A DNA stretch of 64,000 nt from Streptomyces sp. DH-12. Its GTDB lineage: Bacteria > Actinomycetota > Actinomycetes > Streptomycetales > Streptomycetaceae. The translations under genes and the position numbers were made by a program. The stretch covers positions 4,192,001-4,256,000 of the forward strand of contig NZ_PPFB01000001.1 of NCBI RefSeq assembly GCF_002899455.1. Reading direction: 5' to 3'. The notes below the pieces were generated by a model. The model saw only the letters and a program-made list of their open reading frames with translations. It was not told the origin of the DNA and did not search any database. Numbering within the stretch: the stretch's first letter is position 1; each line of letters starts with the position of its first letter. Shown here one piece after another: positions 57,387 through 64,000 of the stretch.

Positions 57387-58247
57387 TCAGGCGAGCCGCT
57401 CCGCCAGCGCCCGCAGCAGCCCCACCACCCCCGCCGGGCCGTCGACCACCAGGTCGGCCCGCTCGCGGAGCTCCGTGACCTCCTCGCTGCCGCTGCACAC
57501 CAGCAGCCCCGGCGTGCCGGAGGCGCGGAGCTTGTCGACGGCGGTGAAGGCGGCCAGGTCGCCCAGGTCGTCCCCGGCGTACAGCACCGCCTCCGCGCCG
57601 ATCTCCCGCGCGTACTCCAGCAGCGCGACCCCCTTGTCCATCCCCGGCGGGCGCAGCTCGAGGACCATGCGGCCCGGTTCGACCACCAGACCGTGCCGGG
57701 TCGCGAGGCCGGTCAGCGGCTCGCGCAACGCCTCGAAGGCGGCCTGCGGGTCGGACGCCCTGCGGGTGTGGACGGCCACCGCCCGCCCCTTCTCCTCGAT
57801 CCACGTGCCCCGCCACGCGCCCACCCGGTCCAGCAGTCCCGGCAGCTCCGCGCGGACGGCGGCGACGCCGGGATGCGGGGCGGGCGCGGTGACGGAGCCC
57901 GTGACCGCGTCCCAGCGCTCGGCGCCGTAGTGACCGAGCACCACCAGGTGCTCCAGGCCGGGCACGCCCGCGAAACCGCCGTGGCGGACCGCGACGCCCG
58001 GCGGCCGCCCGGTGACGACGGCCACCGCGGCCACCTCCGGGGCGAGCGCGGCGAGCGCGGGCACCGCGTCCGGGTGCGCGCGGGCCTGCTCCGGGTCGGG
58101 CACGATCGGCGCGAGCGTGCCGTCGAAGTCGAGCCCGATCAGCGCCTTGCCCGGACGGGCCAGGAGCGCGTCCAGCCCGTCCCGCCCGGCCTGCGTGGCG
58201 GGCGTCGGCAGGGCGCCGGGGTCCGTGGAATCCGTATGACTGGCCAT
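57387..58247 (-). CDS. otsB: Trehalose-6-phosphate phosphatase
   Basis: 286 residues from ATG 58247. HAD-superfamily enzyme: motif I IGLDFDGTLAPIVPDPE, motif II AVVTGRPPGVAVR, Lys in GWIEEKGRAVAVH-like region (TWIEEKGRAVAVHTR) and motif III GMDKGVALLEYARE then LYAGDDLGDLAAF. It releases trehalose from trehalose-6-phosphate made by OtsA. The start is probably leaderless (TAGGTT seven bases upstream). The same promoter sequence is repeated before otsA. Confidence 0.93.
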   Translation of the reverse strand: MASHTDSTDPGALPTPATQAGRDGLDALLARPGKALIGLDFDGTLAPIVPDPEQARAHPDAVPALAALAPEVAAVAVVTGRPPGVAVRHGGFAGVPGLEHLVVLGHYGAERWDAVTGSVTAPAPHPGVAAVRAELPGLLDRVGAWRGTWIEEKGRAVAVHTRRASDPQAAFEALREPLTGLATRHGLVVEPGRMVLELRPPGMDKGVALLEYAREIGAEAVLYAGDDLGDLAAFTAVDKLRASGTPGLLVCSGSEEVTELRERADLVVDGPAGVVGLLRALAERLA

Positions 58248-58254
58248 ACGCCCC

Positions 58255-58260
58255 AACCTA
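58255..58260 (-). promoter_or_regulatory. -10 element of leaderless otsB
   Basis: On the minus strand TAGGTT then GGGGCGT and ATGGCC. It is nearly identical to the otsA promoter at 59767-59772. Confidence 0.7.
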
Positions 58261-58277
58261 TCCACGCCCGCCCGGTG

Positions 58278-59759
58278 TCACGCCTGTCCGGCGGGCCGTT
58301 CCGGTCGGTGGCCGGTATCGCCGCGCAGCGCCTCCAACTGGTCCAGGAACCAGCGCGCCGGGGGCAGCGCCGTGGCCGCCGCGGCCAGTCGCTTGCTGCG
58401 TTCCGTGCGGTCCTCCGGGCGCATCGACAGCGCCTCGTGCAGTGCCTGGGCGGTCTGCACGACGTCGTACGGGTTGACCGTGATCGCGTCCTCGCCCAGT
58501 TCCTCGTGGGCGCCGGCCTCCCGGGACAGCACCAGCGCGCAGCCCGCGTCGGAGACCACCGGGACCTCCTTGGCGACCAGGTTCATGCCGTCGCGGATGG
58601 GGTTGACCAGGGCCACGTCGGCCAGCCGGTACGCGGCCAGCGAGCGCGCGAAGTCGTCCTTGACGTGCAGCACGACCGGACGCCAGCCCGGCGTGCCGTA
58701 CCGCGCGTTGATCTCCTCGGCGAGCCGCCGCACCTCGGCCGTGTAGTCGCGGTAGACGGCGAGATCCTGCCGGGACGGGTAGGCGAAGGCGACGTGCACC
58801 ACGCGCTCACGCCACTCGGGGCGGTCGTCCAGCAGCTGCCGGTAGGCCAGCAGGCCGCGGACGATGTTCTTGGACAGCTCGGTGCGGTCGACCCGGACGA
58901 TGGTCCGGCGCCCCTCGCCGATCTCCTCGCGCAGCGCGGCCATCCGCTCGTCGACGTCCGCCTCGTGCGAGCGGGCGCGCAGGAAGTCCGCGTCGGCGCC
59001 CAGGCCGTGCACCCCGACGCGGGTGTCGCCCAGCCCGCCGACGAAGCGCTCGCAGCACGCGGTGAAGGCGTCCGCCCAGCGGCGGGTGAGGAAGCCGAGC
59101 CGGTCGGCGCCGAGCATCCCGCGCAGCACCTGCTCCGCGATGTCGTCCGGCAGCATCCGGAAGTACTCCGGCGGCGCCCACGGCGTGTGCGAGAAGTGCC
59201 CGATGCGCAGGTCGGGGCGCAGCTCGCGGAGCATCCCCGGGACCAGGGTCAGGTGGTAGTCCTGCACCATGACCGCCGCGCCCTCGGCCGCCTCCTCGGC
59301 CAGCGCCTCGGCGAACGCGCGGTTGTAGCTCTCGTAGGAGGCCCACCGGCGGCGGAACTCCGCGTCGAAGACCGGCTCCAGCGGGGTCTGGTACAGCATG
59401 TGGTGCACGAACCACAGCACCGAGTTCGCGATGCCGTTGTACGCGTCCGCGTGCACGTCCGCCGGGATGTCCAGCATCCGCACGCCGTCCTCCCCCGCCC
59501 GTCGCCCGCCACCACCCCTCTGCGGAGGAGCCTCCGGCCCCGCCCCTGCGATTCCGCGCCGCACGGCCTCGCGGTCGCCGTCGGAGAGCGCCGAGCACAC
59601 CCACAGCGCGCCCGACTCGGGGCCGATGGCCGACAGACCGGACACCAGTCCGCCGCCGCCCCGCTTGCTCCGCAGCGAACCGTCGTCCGCCACCGCGTAC
59701 GACACCGGCCCCCGGTTGGAGGCGACCAGTACCTGAGCTGCACCGAAGCTTGAAGCCAT
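58278..59759 (-). CDS. otsA: Trehalose-6-phosphate synthase
   Basis: 493 residues from ATG 59759. GT20 family: VLVASNRGPVSYAVADDGSL (UDP-glucose-side loop), WFVHHMLYQTPLEPVF, VMVQDYHLTLVPGMLRE, HFSHTPWAPPEYFRMLPDD, FAYPSRQDLAVYRDY and LVNPIRDGMNLVAKE with VLSREAGAHEEL. It makes trehalose-6-phosphate from UDP/GDP-glucose and glucose-6-phosphate. It has a short Arg/Gly-rich insert near residue 80 (RGGGGRRAGEDG). The otsB gene lies downstream with its own promoter. Confidence 0.94.
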   Translation of the reverse strand: MASSFGAAQVLVASNRGPVSYAVADDGSLRSKRGGGGLVSGLSAIGPESGALWVCSALSDGDREAVRRGIAGAGPEAPPQRGGGGRRAGEDGVRMLDIPADVHADAYNGIANSVLWFVHHMLYQTPLEPVFDAEFRRRWASYESYNRAFAEALAEEAAEGAAVMVQDYHLTLVPGMLRELRPDLRIGHFSHTPWAPPEYFRMLPDDIAEQVLRGMLGADRLGFLTRRWADAFTACCERFVGGLGDTRVGVHGLGADADFLRARSHEADVDERMAALREEIGEGRRTIVRVDRTELSKNIVRGLLAYRQLLDDRPEWRERVVHVAFAYPSRQDLAVYRDYTAEVRRLAEEINARYGTPGWRPVVLHVKDDFARSLAAYRLADVALVNPIRDGMNLVAKEVPVVSDAGCALVLSREAGAHEELGEDAITVNPYDVVQTAQALHEALSMRPEDRTERSKRLAAAATALPPARWFLDQLEALRGDTGHRPERPAGQA

Positions 59760-59766
59760 ACGCCAC

Positions 59767-59772
59767 AACCTA
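59767..59772 (-). promoter_or_regulatory. -10 element of leaderless otsA
   Basis: Minus strand TAGGTT, then GTGGCGT and ATGGCT. It is one base different from the otsB element in the 13 bases before the ATG. Confidence 0.7.
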
Positions 59773-59834
59773 GCCCGGCCCCCCGGGCCTCAAACGTGCC
59801 GGTGCGTCACACCGGCCGGTGACGGGGGCGGGGG

Positions 59835-60803
59835 TCAGGCGACCCGCCGCGCCTGGTACTCCGCGATCTCCCGCATCGGCGGCCGCTCCTCGGTGTCCAC
59901 CGCGTACGTGCGGGGCTCGAAGGCGTTCCCGCTGCGCTCGAACTGGGTCAGCGACGGCCGCAGCAGGTGCGCGCGGGCCAGCCGCAGCTGCGCGGTGCGG
60001 TAGATCGCGGCGGCCATCCGGCCGAGCGCCTGCCCGTCCTGGTGCCGGTGCTTGCGCACCCCCACGTCCACCTGGGCCAGCGCGTCCAGGCCCACCAGGT
60101 GCAGGGCGTCGACCAGCATGCCCAGCTCGACGCCGTAGCCGACGGGGAACGGGAGCTGTTCGAGCAGGCCGCGGCGGGCCGCGTACTCGCCGCCCAGCGG
60201 CTGGACGAACCCGGCGAGCTGCGGCCAGTGCATGTTGAGCAGCGGGCGCGCCATCAGCTCCGTGACCCGGCCGCCCTGCCCGGCCCCCGCGCCGGCGGTG
60301 TTCCCGCCGGCCAGGGTCAGGGGGCGGTCGTACATGGCCTTGACGAGGTGCAGGCCGGGGTCGGTGAGCAGCGGGCCGACGATGCCGGTGACGAAGTCGG
60401 AGGAGAAGTCCCTCAGGTCGGCGTCGACGAAGCACACGATGTCGCCGCGGGCCACCAGCAGCGACCGCCACAGCACCTCGCCCTTGCCGGGCACGGCCGG
60501 TATGCGGGGCAGGATCGCGTCCCGGTGGACCACGGTCGCGCCGGCCGCCGCGGCCACCTCGGAGGTGCGGTCGGTGGAGCCGGAGTCGATCACCACGACC
60601 TCGTCGACCAGCGGCACCTGGAGCACCAGGTCGTGCCGGATGACGGAGACGATGTCACCGACCGTGGCCTCCTCGTTGAGCGCGGGCAGCACCACGCTCA
60701 CCGTCTGTCCCGTCGCCCGTTTCGCCGCCAGGATCCGGTGCAGGGGACGGTCCGACACCGACCAGGAGCGCTCCGACAGCCAGCGCTCGACTTCTTCCAG
60801 CAC
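59835..60803 (-). CDS. Glucosyl-3-phosphoglycerate synthase-like glycosyltransferase
   Basis: 322 residues from GTG 60803 behind GAGGAG; longer starts are possible. GT81 marks: TVSVVLPALNEEATVGDIVS, VVVIDSGSTDRTSEVAAAAG, IPAVPGKGEVLWRSLLVARG, VCFVDADLRDFSSDFVTGIV (DxD-like), GRVTELMARPLLNMHWPQL, FVQPLGGEYAARRGLLEQLP and GYGVELGMLVDALHLVGLDA. In mycobacteria GpgS makes glucosyl-3-phosphoglycerate for methylglucose lipopolysaccharide. The site beside otsA and thrC is conserved in Streptomyces, as I recall. Confidence 0.85.
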   Translation of the reverse strand: MLEEVERWLSERSWSVSDRPLHRILAAKRATGQTVSVVLPALNEEATVGDIVSVIRHDLVLQVPLVDEVVVIDSGSTDRTSEVAAAAGATVVHRDAILPRIPAVPGKGEVLWRSLLVARGDIVCFVDADLRDFSSDFVTGIVGPLLTDPGLHLVKAMYDRPLTLAGGNTAGAGAGQGGRVTELMARPLLNMHWPQLAGFVQPLGGEYAARRGLLEQLPFPVGYGVELGMLVDALHLVGLDALAQVDVGVRKHRHQDGQALGRMAAAIYRTAQLRLARAHLLRPSLTQFERSGNAFEPRTYAVDTEERPPMREIAEYQARRVA

Positions 60804-60940
60804 GGCGGACTCCTCACTGGCTGGTGATCCATCTCGGGGTTCGGACGGCTCTCTGCACCGTCCGGGCCTTCGGTTACAGTCTTGAACAGCGCTGACGGAC
60901 CCCGCATCCCGGGGGGTGTCGGTGCGCACAACTGAACACC

Positions 60941-61061
60941 GCTCATCCAGAGGGGCAGAGGGATACGGCCCGATGAAGCCCCGGCAACCCTCCAGTCGGT
61001 TCCTGTCACGCGGACGTGGCGAGGCTCCCGGCTAGGGAAGGTGCCAAATCCGTCTCACGGC
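60941..61061 (+). ncRNA. SAM-I (S-box) riboswitch in the thrC leader
   Basis: The pattern is CTCATCCAGAGGGGCAGAGG, then ACGGCCCGATGAAGCCCCGG, CAACCCTCC and, 55 bases on, GGAAGGTGCCAAATCC. These are the P1, P2 kink-turn/pseudoknot and P4 core sequences of the SAM-I class (consensus GGCCCGATGAAxCCxGGCAACC ... AGGTGCxAAATCC). In the expression platform CTCACG can pair with CGTGAG overlapping GAGGAAG near the thrC start, so translation control is likely. Confidence 0.93.
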
Positions 61062-61104
61062 GAGATGCGTCGTGAGGAAGATGAGGAGAAAGGGCCTCGC
61101 CTCC

Positions 61105-62394
61105 ATGGCTGTGCAGACTGTTGCAAGCACCACCGACTCCGCGGACTCCGTCGACCTGGGTCCCGCCGCCGCGCTGTCCTGCCGCGAGTGCGGCCACCGC
61201 GTCCCCCTCGGCCCGGTCTTCGCCTGCGAGGAGTGTTTCGGCCCGCTGGAGATCGCCTACGACTTCTCCGGCTACGACGCCGAGGAGCTCCGCAAGCGCA
61301 TCGAGGCGGGCCCCGCGAACATCTGGCGCTACGCCCCGCTGCTGCCCGTCCCCGCGGACGTGGCGGACAAGCCCAACCTGAACCCGGGCTGGACCAAGCT
61401 CGTCCGGGCCGACAACCTCGCCCGCGAGCTGGGCGTCACCGGCGGCCTCCACGTCAAGGACGACTCCGGCAACCCCACGCACTCCTTCAAGGACCGGGTC
61501 GTCGCCCAGGCCCTGGAGGCCGCGCGCGCGTTCGGCTTCACCACGCTGTCCTGCTCCTCCACCGGCAACCTGGCCGGCGCGGTCGGCGCCGCCGCCGCCC
61601 GGGCCGGCTTCCGCTCCTGCGTGTTCATCCCGCACGACCTGGAGCAGGGCAAGGTCGTCATGGCCGCCGTCTACGGCGGCGAGCTCGTCGGCATCGAGGG
61701 CAACTACGACGACGTGAACCGTTTCTGCTCCGAGCTGATCGGCGACCCGGCCGGCGAGGGCTGGGGCTTCGTCAACGTCAACCTGCGGCCGTACTACGCG
61801 GAGGGCTCCAAGACCCTCGCGTACGAGATCTGCGAGCAGCTCGGCTGGCGGATCCCGGACCAGATCGTGGTCCCCATCGCCTCCGGCTCGCAGCTCACGA
61901 AGATCGACAAGGGGCTGCAGGAGCTGATCAGGCTGGGCCTCGTCGAGGACCGGCCGTACAAGATCTTCGGCGCGCAGGCCGCGGGCTGCTCGCCGGTGTC
62001 CACCGCGTTCAAGGCCGGCCACGACGTGGTCCGCCCGCAGAAGCCGGACACCATCGCCAAGTCGCTGGCCATCGGCAACCCGGCGGACGGCCCCTACGTG
62101 CTCGACATCGCCCGGCGCACCGGCGGCGCGGTGGAGGACGTCACCGACGAGCAGGTCGTCGACGCGATCAAGCTGCTGGCGCGCACCGAGGGGATCTTCG
62201 CGGAGACCGCGGGCGGCGTCACGGTCGGCGTGACGAAGAAGCTGATCGAGGACGGGGTGCTCGATCCGTCCCTCACGACGGTCGTGCTGAACACCGGGGA
62301 CGGCCTGAAGACGCTGGACGCGGTGGCCGGGACCGGGCTGACCGCGACGATCCGTCCCAGCCTGGAGTCGTTCCGTGAGGCCGGGCTCGTCTAG
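61105..62394 (+). CDS. thrC: Threonine synthase
   Basis: 429 residues from MAVQTVAS (ATG 61105); ATG 61081 and GTG 61072 are in frame upstream. PLP enzyme of fold type II. The N-terminal zinc-ribbon-like Cys pairs are CRECGHRVPLGPVFACEECF. The PLP lysine is in DDSGNPTHSFKDRVVAQAL, the phosphate loop SSTGNLAGAVGAAAARAG, and NTGDGLKTLDAVAG is at the end. It turns O-phosphohomoserine into threonine, competing with methionine synthesis for the same precursor. The SAM riboswitch upstream is unusual for a threonine gene. Confidence 0.94.
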   Translation: MAVQTVASTTDSADSVDLGPAAALSCRECGHRVPLGPVFACEECFGPLEIAYDFSGYDAEELRKRIEAGPANIWRYAPLLPVPADVADKPNLNPGWTKLVRADNLARELGVTGGLHVKDDSGNPTHSFKDRVVAQALEAARAFGFTTLSCSSTGNLAGAVGAAAARAGFRSCVFIPHDLEQGKVVMAAVYGGELVGIEGNYDDVNRFCSELIGDPAGEGWGFVNVNLRPYYAEGSKTLAYEICEQLGWRIPDQIVVPIASGSQLTKIDKGLQELIRLGLVEDRPYKIFGAQAAGCSPVSTAFKAGHDVVRPQKPDTIAKSLAIGNPADGPYVLDIARRTGGAVEDVTDEQVVDAIKLLARTEGIFAETAGGVTVGVTKKLIEDGVLDPSLTTVVLNTGDGLKTLDAVAGTGLTATIRPSLESFREAGLV

Positions 62395-62484
62395 GAGCCG
62401 CTCCAGCTTTCCATCCGCGGGCCGGGGGGCCGATCACGCCGTCCCCCGCGCCCCTGGCACGTCATCCGACCGGAGGTTTCCCAC

Positions 62485-62760
62485 GTGAGCGTCACCGTCC
62501 GCATCCCCACCATCCTGCGCACCTACACCGGCGGCAAGGCCGAGGTCCCCGCCGAGGGCGCCACCCTCGGCGAGGTCATCCAGGACCTGGAGAAGAACCA
62601 CACCGGCATCGCCGCCCGCGTCCTGGACGACCAGGGCAAGCTGCGCCGGTTCGTCAACGTCTACGTCAATGACGACGACGTGCGCTTCGAGCAGGGGCTG
62701 GAGACGGCCACCCCGGACGGCGCCGGCGTCTCGATCATCCCGGCGGTCGCCGGAGGCTGA
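62485..62760 (+). CDS. ThiS/MoaD-family sulfur-carrier protein (CysO-like)
   Basis: 91 residues, GTG behind GGAGG. Ubiquitin-like fold: VTVRIPTILRTYTGGKAEVP, ATLGEVIQDLEKNHTGIAAR, FVNVYVNDDDVRFEQGLETA and the C-terminal diglycine VAGG. CysO of mycobacteria carries sulfur for cysteine synthesis with CysM, whereas MoaD/ThiS act in cofactor synthesis. The fit to CysO is good (length, TPDGAGVSIIPAVAGG), but no mec or cysM is adjacent here. Confidence 0.9.
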   Translation: MSVTVRIPTILRTYTGGKAEVPAEGATLGEVIQDLEKNHTGIAARVLDDQGKLRRFVNVYVNDDDVRFEQGLETATPDGAGVSIIPAVAGG

Positions 62761-62800
62761 TCATTGCCTTCGGTAATGACAGTGACCGGGCGTTTACGGC

Positions 62801-62835
62801 ATTGCCCCCTCCGTGAGAGATGCGGAGGGGGCAAT
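62801..62835. terminator. Hairpin terminator after the sulfur-carrier gene
   Basis: ATTGCCCCCTCCG with its exact complement (62801-62813, 62823-62835) and a nine-base loop. Confidence 0.85.
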
Positions 62836-63190
62836 TCCATGAGGTTGAGCGCGGTAGAGTTGGGGAACGCGCTCCCGATCCAGTGATCGAGAAGCCTGAA
62901 TTCCTGCCGCGGACCCGACTGGATGTAGCCAAAGTGCGGGCTCCTCTCGCGGCTTTTGTCTCCTTTGCCCGGCCCGACTTGCCCTGAATTCTGGCGAATT
63001 CTGGCCACATTTCGGACCGGTGGCGTCCAGATTTCTCGTCCGATTGACCTGTTGCAGACGGCAGTTGGACAGATACATTCAGCCGCGGTCGACGCGTTCC
63101 GGCGCACGCCCCCAACCGTTGGGGGGTGAGGTCTGACCCGGGTCCGCGAAGTGTGGATCTGTGCAAGGGCCAGTAATAGGGGAGTTAGGC
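62836..63190 (+). promoter_or_regulatory. AT-richer promoter and leader of the cold-shock gene
   Basis: 355 bases without a gene. A promoter-like pair TTGCAG (63052-63057), 16 bases, TACATT (63074-63079) suggests an mRNA with a leader of about 110 bases. The leader contains the hairpin CCCCCAAC-CGTTGGGGG and a TAATAGGGGAG ribosome site. Long leaders are normal for cold-shock genes. Confidence 0.6.
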
Positions 63191-63394
63191 ATGGCTCAGG
63201 GCACCGTCAAGTGGTTCAACGCGGAGAAGGGGTACGGCTTCATCGCGGTCGACGGTGGTGCGGATGTTTTCGTCCACTACAGCGCCATCCAGATGGACGG
63301 CTACCGCACCCTTGAAGAGGGCCAGCGGGTCGAATTCGAGATCTCGCAGGGTCAGAAGGGCCCGCAGGCCGACATGGTTCGCGTCACCGCCTGA
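63191..63394 (+). CDS. Cold-shock protein, CspA family
   Basis: 67 residues, ATG behind GGGGAG. Single OB-fold: GTVKWFNAEKGYGFIAVDGG with RNP1 KGYGFI, RNP2 VFVHYSAI, then TLEEGQRVEFEISQGQKGPQ. It binds single-stranded RNA or DNA. Position before groEL matches the scoF-type gene of S. coelicolor as I recall. A terminator follows. Confidence 0.95.
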   Translation: MAQGTVKWFNAEKGYGFIAVDGGADVFVHYSAIQMDGYRTLEEGQRVEFEISQGQKGPQADMVRVTA

Positions 63395-63433
63395 ACGCGC
63401 TACCAGCCGCACGCGACATCTTCTGCCGGCGGC

Positions 63434-63463
63434 AGGGCCCGCACCTTCCGGGGTGCGGGCCCT
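63434..63463. terminator. Hairpin terminator after the cold-shock gene
   Basis: AGGGCCCGCACC and its exact complement (63434-63445, 63452-63463) with a 6-base loop. Confidence 0.85.
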
Positions 63464-63630
63464 TCGTCGTGCCCGGGGCCGGCGGGGCGCGTGAGGCGTC
63501 GTGGGGTGTCACGGGAGCTCCATGGGCGCACGCGTCGCACGCGCCGTGTTCGCCGGGGGCTGAGCGCGGGCGCGATCCCTTGGCACGCCTGGCCCGTACG
63601 GCCTTCCGCGATCCCTCTCGTCCGACGCCG

Positions 63631-63836
63631 CTTCGCGAGCGCGCCTTGCGCCCTCCCGTCACCCGACCGCCACCCCTCGACGAGCACTCGCTTCGCGAGC
63701 GCGCCTTGCGCCCTCCCGTCACCCGACCGCCACCCCTCGACGAGCACTCGCTTCGCGAGCGCGCCTTGCGCCCTCCCGTCGCCCGACCGCCACCCCTCGA
63801 CGAGCACTCGCTTCGCGAGCGCGCCTTGCACTCTCG
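63631..63836. repeat. 60-bp tandem repeat, about 3.4 copies
   Basis: The unit starts CTTCGCGAGCGCGCCTTGCG, continues with CCCTCCCGTCACCCGACCGC and ends CACCCCTCGACGAGCACTCG. Copies at 63631, 63691 and 63751 are identical but for one base, and a partial fourth begins at 63811. Its end diverges into the CIRCE left arm. Frames through it encode repeated peptides but have no coding bias. Confidence 0.95.
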
Positions 63837-63851
63837 GGGGTCGAGTGCTAA
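63825..63851. promoter_or_regulatory. CIRCE element 1 (HrcA operator) of a chaperonin operon
   Basis: CTTGCACTC-N9-GAGTGCTAA. The right arm is perfect CIRCE, the left differs in two bases from TTAGCACTC. HrcA binding represses groE genes until heat shock. Confidence 0.85.
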
Positions 63852-63854
63852 TCA
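63826..63854 (+). promoter_or_regulatory. Heat-shock promoter of the downstream chaperonin gene
   Basis: TTGCAC (63826-63831), 17 bases, TAATCA (63849-63854). Both hexamers overlap CIRCE 1. By synteny the gene beyond the window should be groEL2. Its ATG is not reached by base 64000. Confidence 0.7.
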
Positions 63855-63860
63855 TTGGCG

Positions 63861-63887
63861 TTAGCACTCTGAAGGTGAGAGTGACAA
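63861..63887. promoter_or_regulatory. CIRCE element 2
   Basis: TTAGCACTC-N9-GAGTGACAA. The left arm is perfect; the right arm has two changes. It lies at or just after the expected transcription start. Confidence 0.85.
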
Positions 63888-64000
63888 CGAAGGACCGGGT
63901 CGGTGAGGCCCGCCAGGTCACGTGGGGCAAGGAACCACACGGCCGGCGAGCCGTCCGTCGCGGGCGCGGGCGCGGTCCGAAGGAATCACCCCCAGTCCTG

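Noticed and set aside
63631..63836. CRISPR array
   Set aside because: Units are directly adjacent with no variable spacers, so it is a plain tandem repeat.
63469..63864. Open frame encoding repeated peptides across the 60-bp repeats
   Set aside because: The repeat length is a multiple of three, so any frame repeats. No ribosome site, no codon bias, and it ends in the CIRCE promoter.

Overview
The window is a piece of a Streptomyces chromosome. The evidence is very high GC with strong third-position GC bias, a high proportion of GTG starts, many leaderless genes (a TANNNT -10 box six or seven bases before the start codon), and signature genes: mshA (mycothiol), phoU-phoRP, carD, msiK, cdgB, nagKA under DasR-like operators, and a groEL leader with CIRCE. 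From memory, the gene order from the NlpC/P60 gene at 9.4 kb to the groEL leader at 64 kb follows the S. coelicolor core region from about SCO4202 to SCO4296. That correspondence is recall, not a search result.

Layout. 0-7.7 kb: end of a UvrD/HelD-like helicase, a decayed GntR regulator, a class V aminotransferase, DinB-like, phosphotransferase and GNAT genes, a MerR-PP2C fusion, an XRE regulator with a palindromic operator, an HBHA-like Lys/Ala-rich protein and a DUF2516 membrane protein. 7.7-13.6 kb: REC-PP2C phosphatase, NlpC/P60 hydrolase, methyltransferase, mshA and ybjN-like. 13.7-22.4 kb is more accessory: secreted proteins, two AraC-type regulators, DUF2000, a GAPDH, a Phd/VapC-type toxin-antitoxin pair, a secreted beta-propeller/Ig protein, and a decayed GntR-UTRA gene abutting an ATPase fragment. 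22.6-31.9 kb: gpmA, an MFS transporter, a Cys-rich mini-protein, phoU and phoRP with a PHO box, a lipoprotein, carD, ispD and ispF. 32-41 kb: cysS, rlmB-like, DoxX-like, a sugar nucleotidyltransferase, msiK, a WYL regulator with DUF3224, and tRNA-Thr(TGT). 41-48.9 kb: a streptomycin-6-kinase-like gene, a quinone oxidoreductase with a SoxR-type box, pentapeptide and TPR proteins, an M1 peptidase, terD, arfB-like and flavin reductase genes. 49-64 kb: cdgB, a CBM-like membrane-anchored protein, an AT-richer SH3-like secreted protein, a pfkB kinase, nagA-nagK, a solute-binding lipoprotein, DUF3263, otsB, otsA, a gpgS-like gene, a SAM-I riboswitch on thrC, a ThiS/MoaD-family carrier, a cold-shock gene, and a 60-bp tandem repeat running into the CIRCE region of a chaperonin operon that starts beyond the window.

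How it fits together. The second half is rich in global regulation: phosphate (PhoRP, PHO box), amino sugars (dre-like sites between nagKA and a sugar-binding protein, plus msiK as a shared ATPase), c-di-GMP (cdgB with candidate BldD and Crp sites), redox (mshA, SoxR-type box), methionine/threonine balance (S-box on thrC), cold and heat shock, and trehalose synthesis. No CRISPR array, prophage or insertion sequence was seen. The best leads for something less described are the 51-residue Cys-rich peptide beside phoU, the strand-biased RNA hairpin after carD, the palindrome cluster before carD, the toxin-antitoxin pair behind a 17-bp hairpin, and the tandem repeat whose last copy forms half of a CIRCE element.
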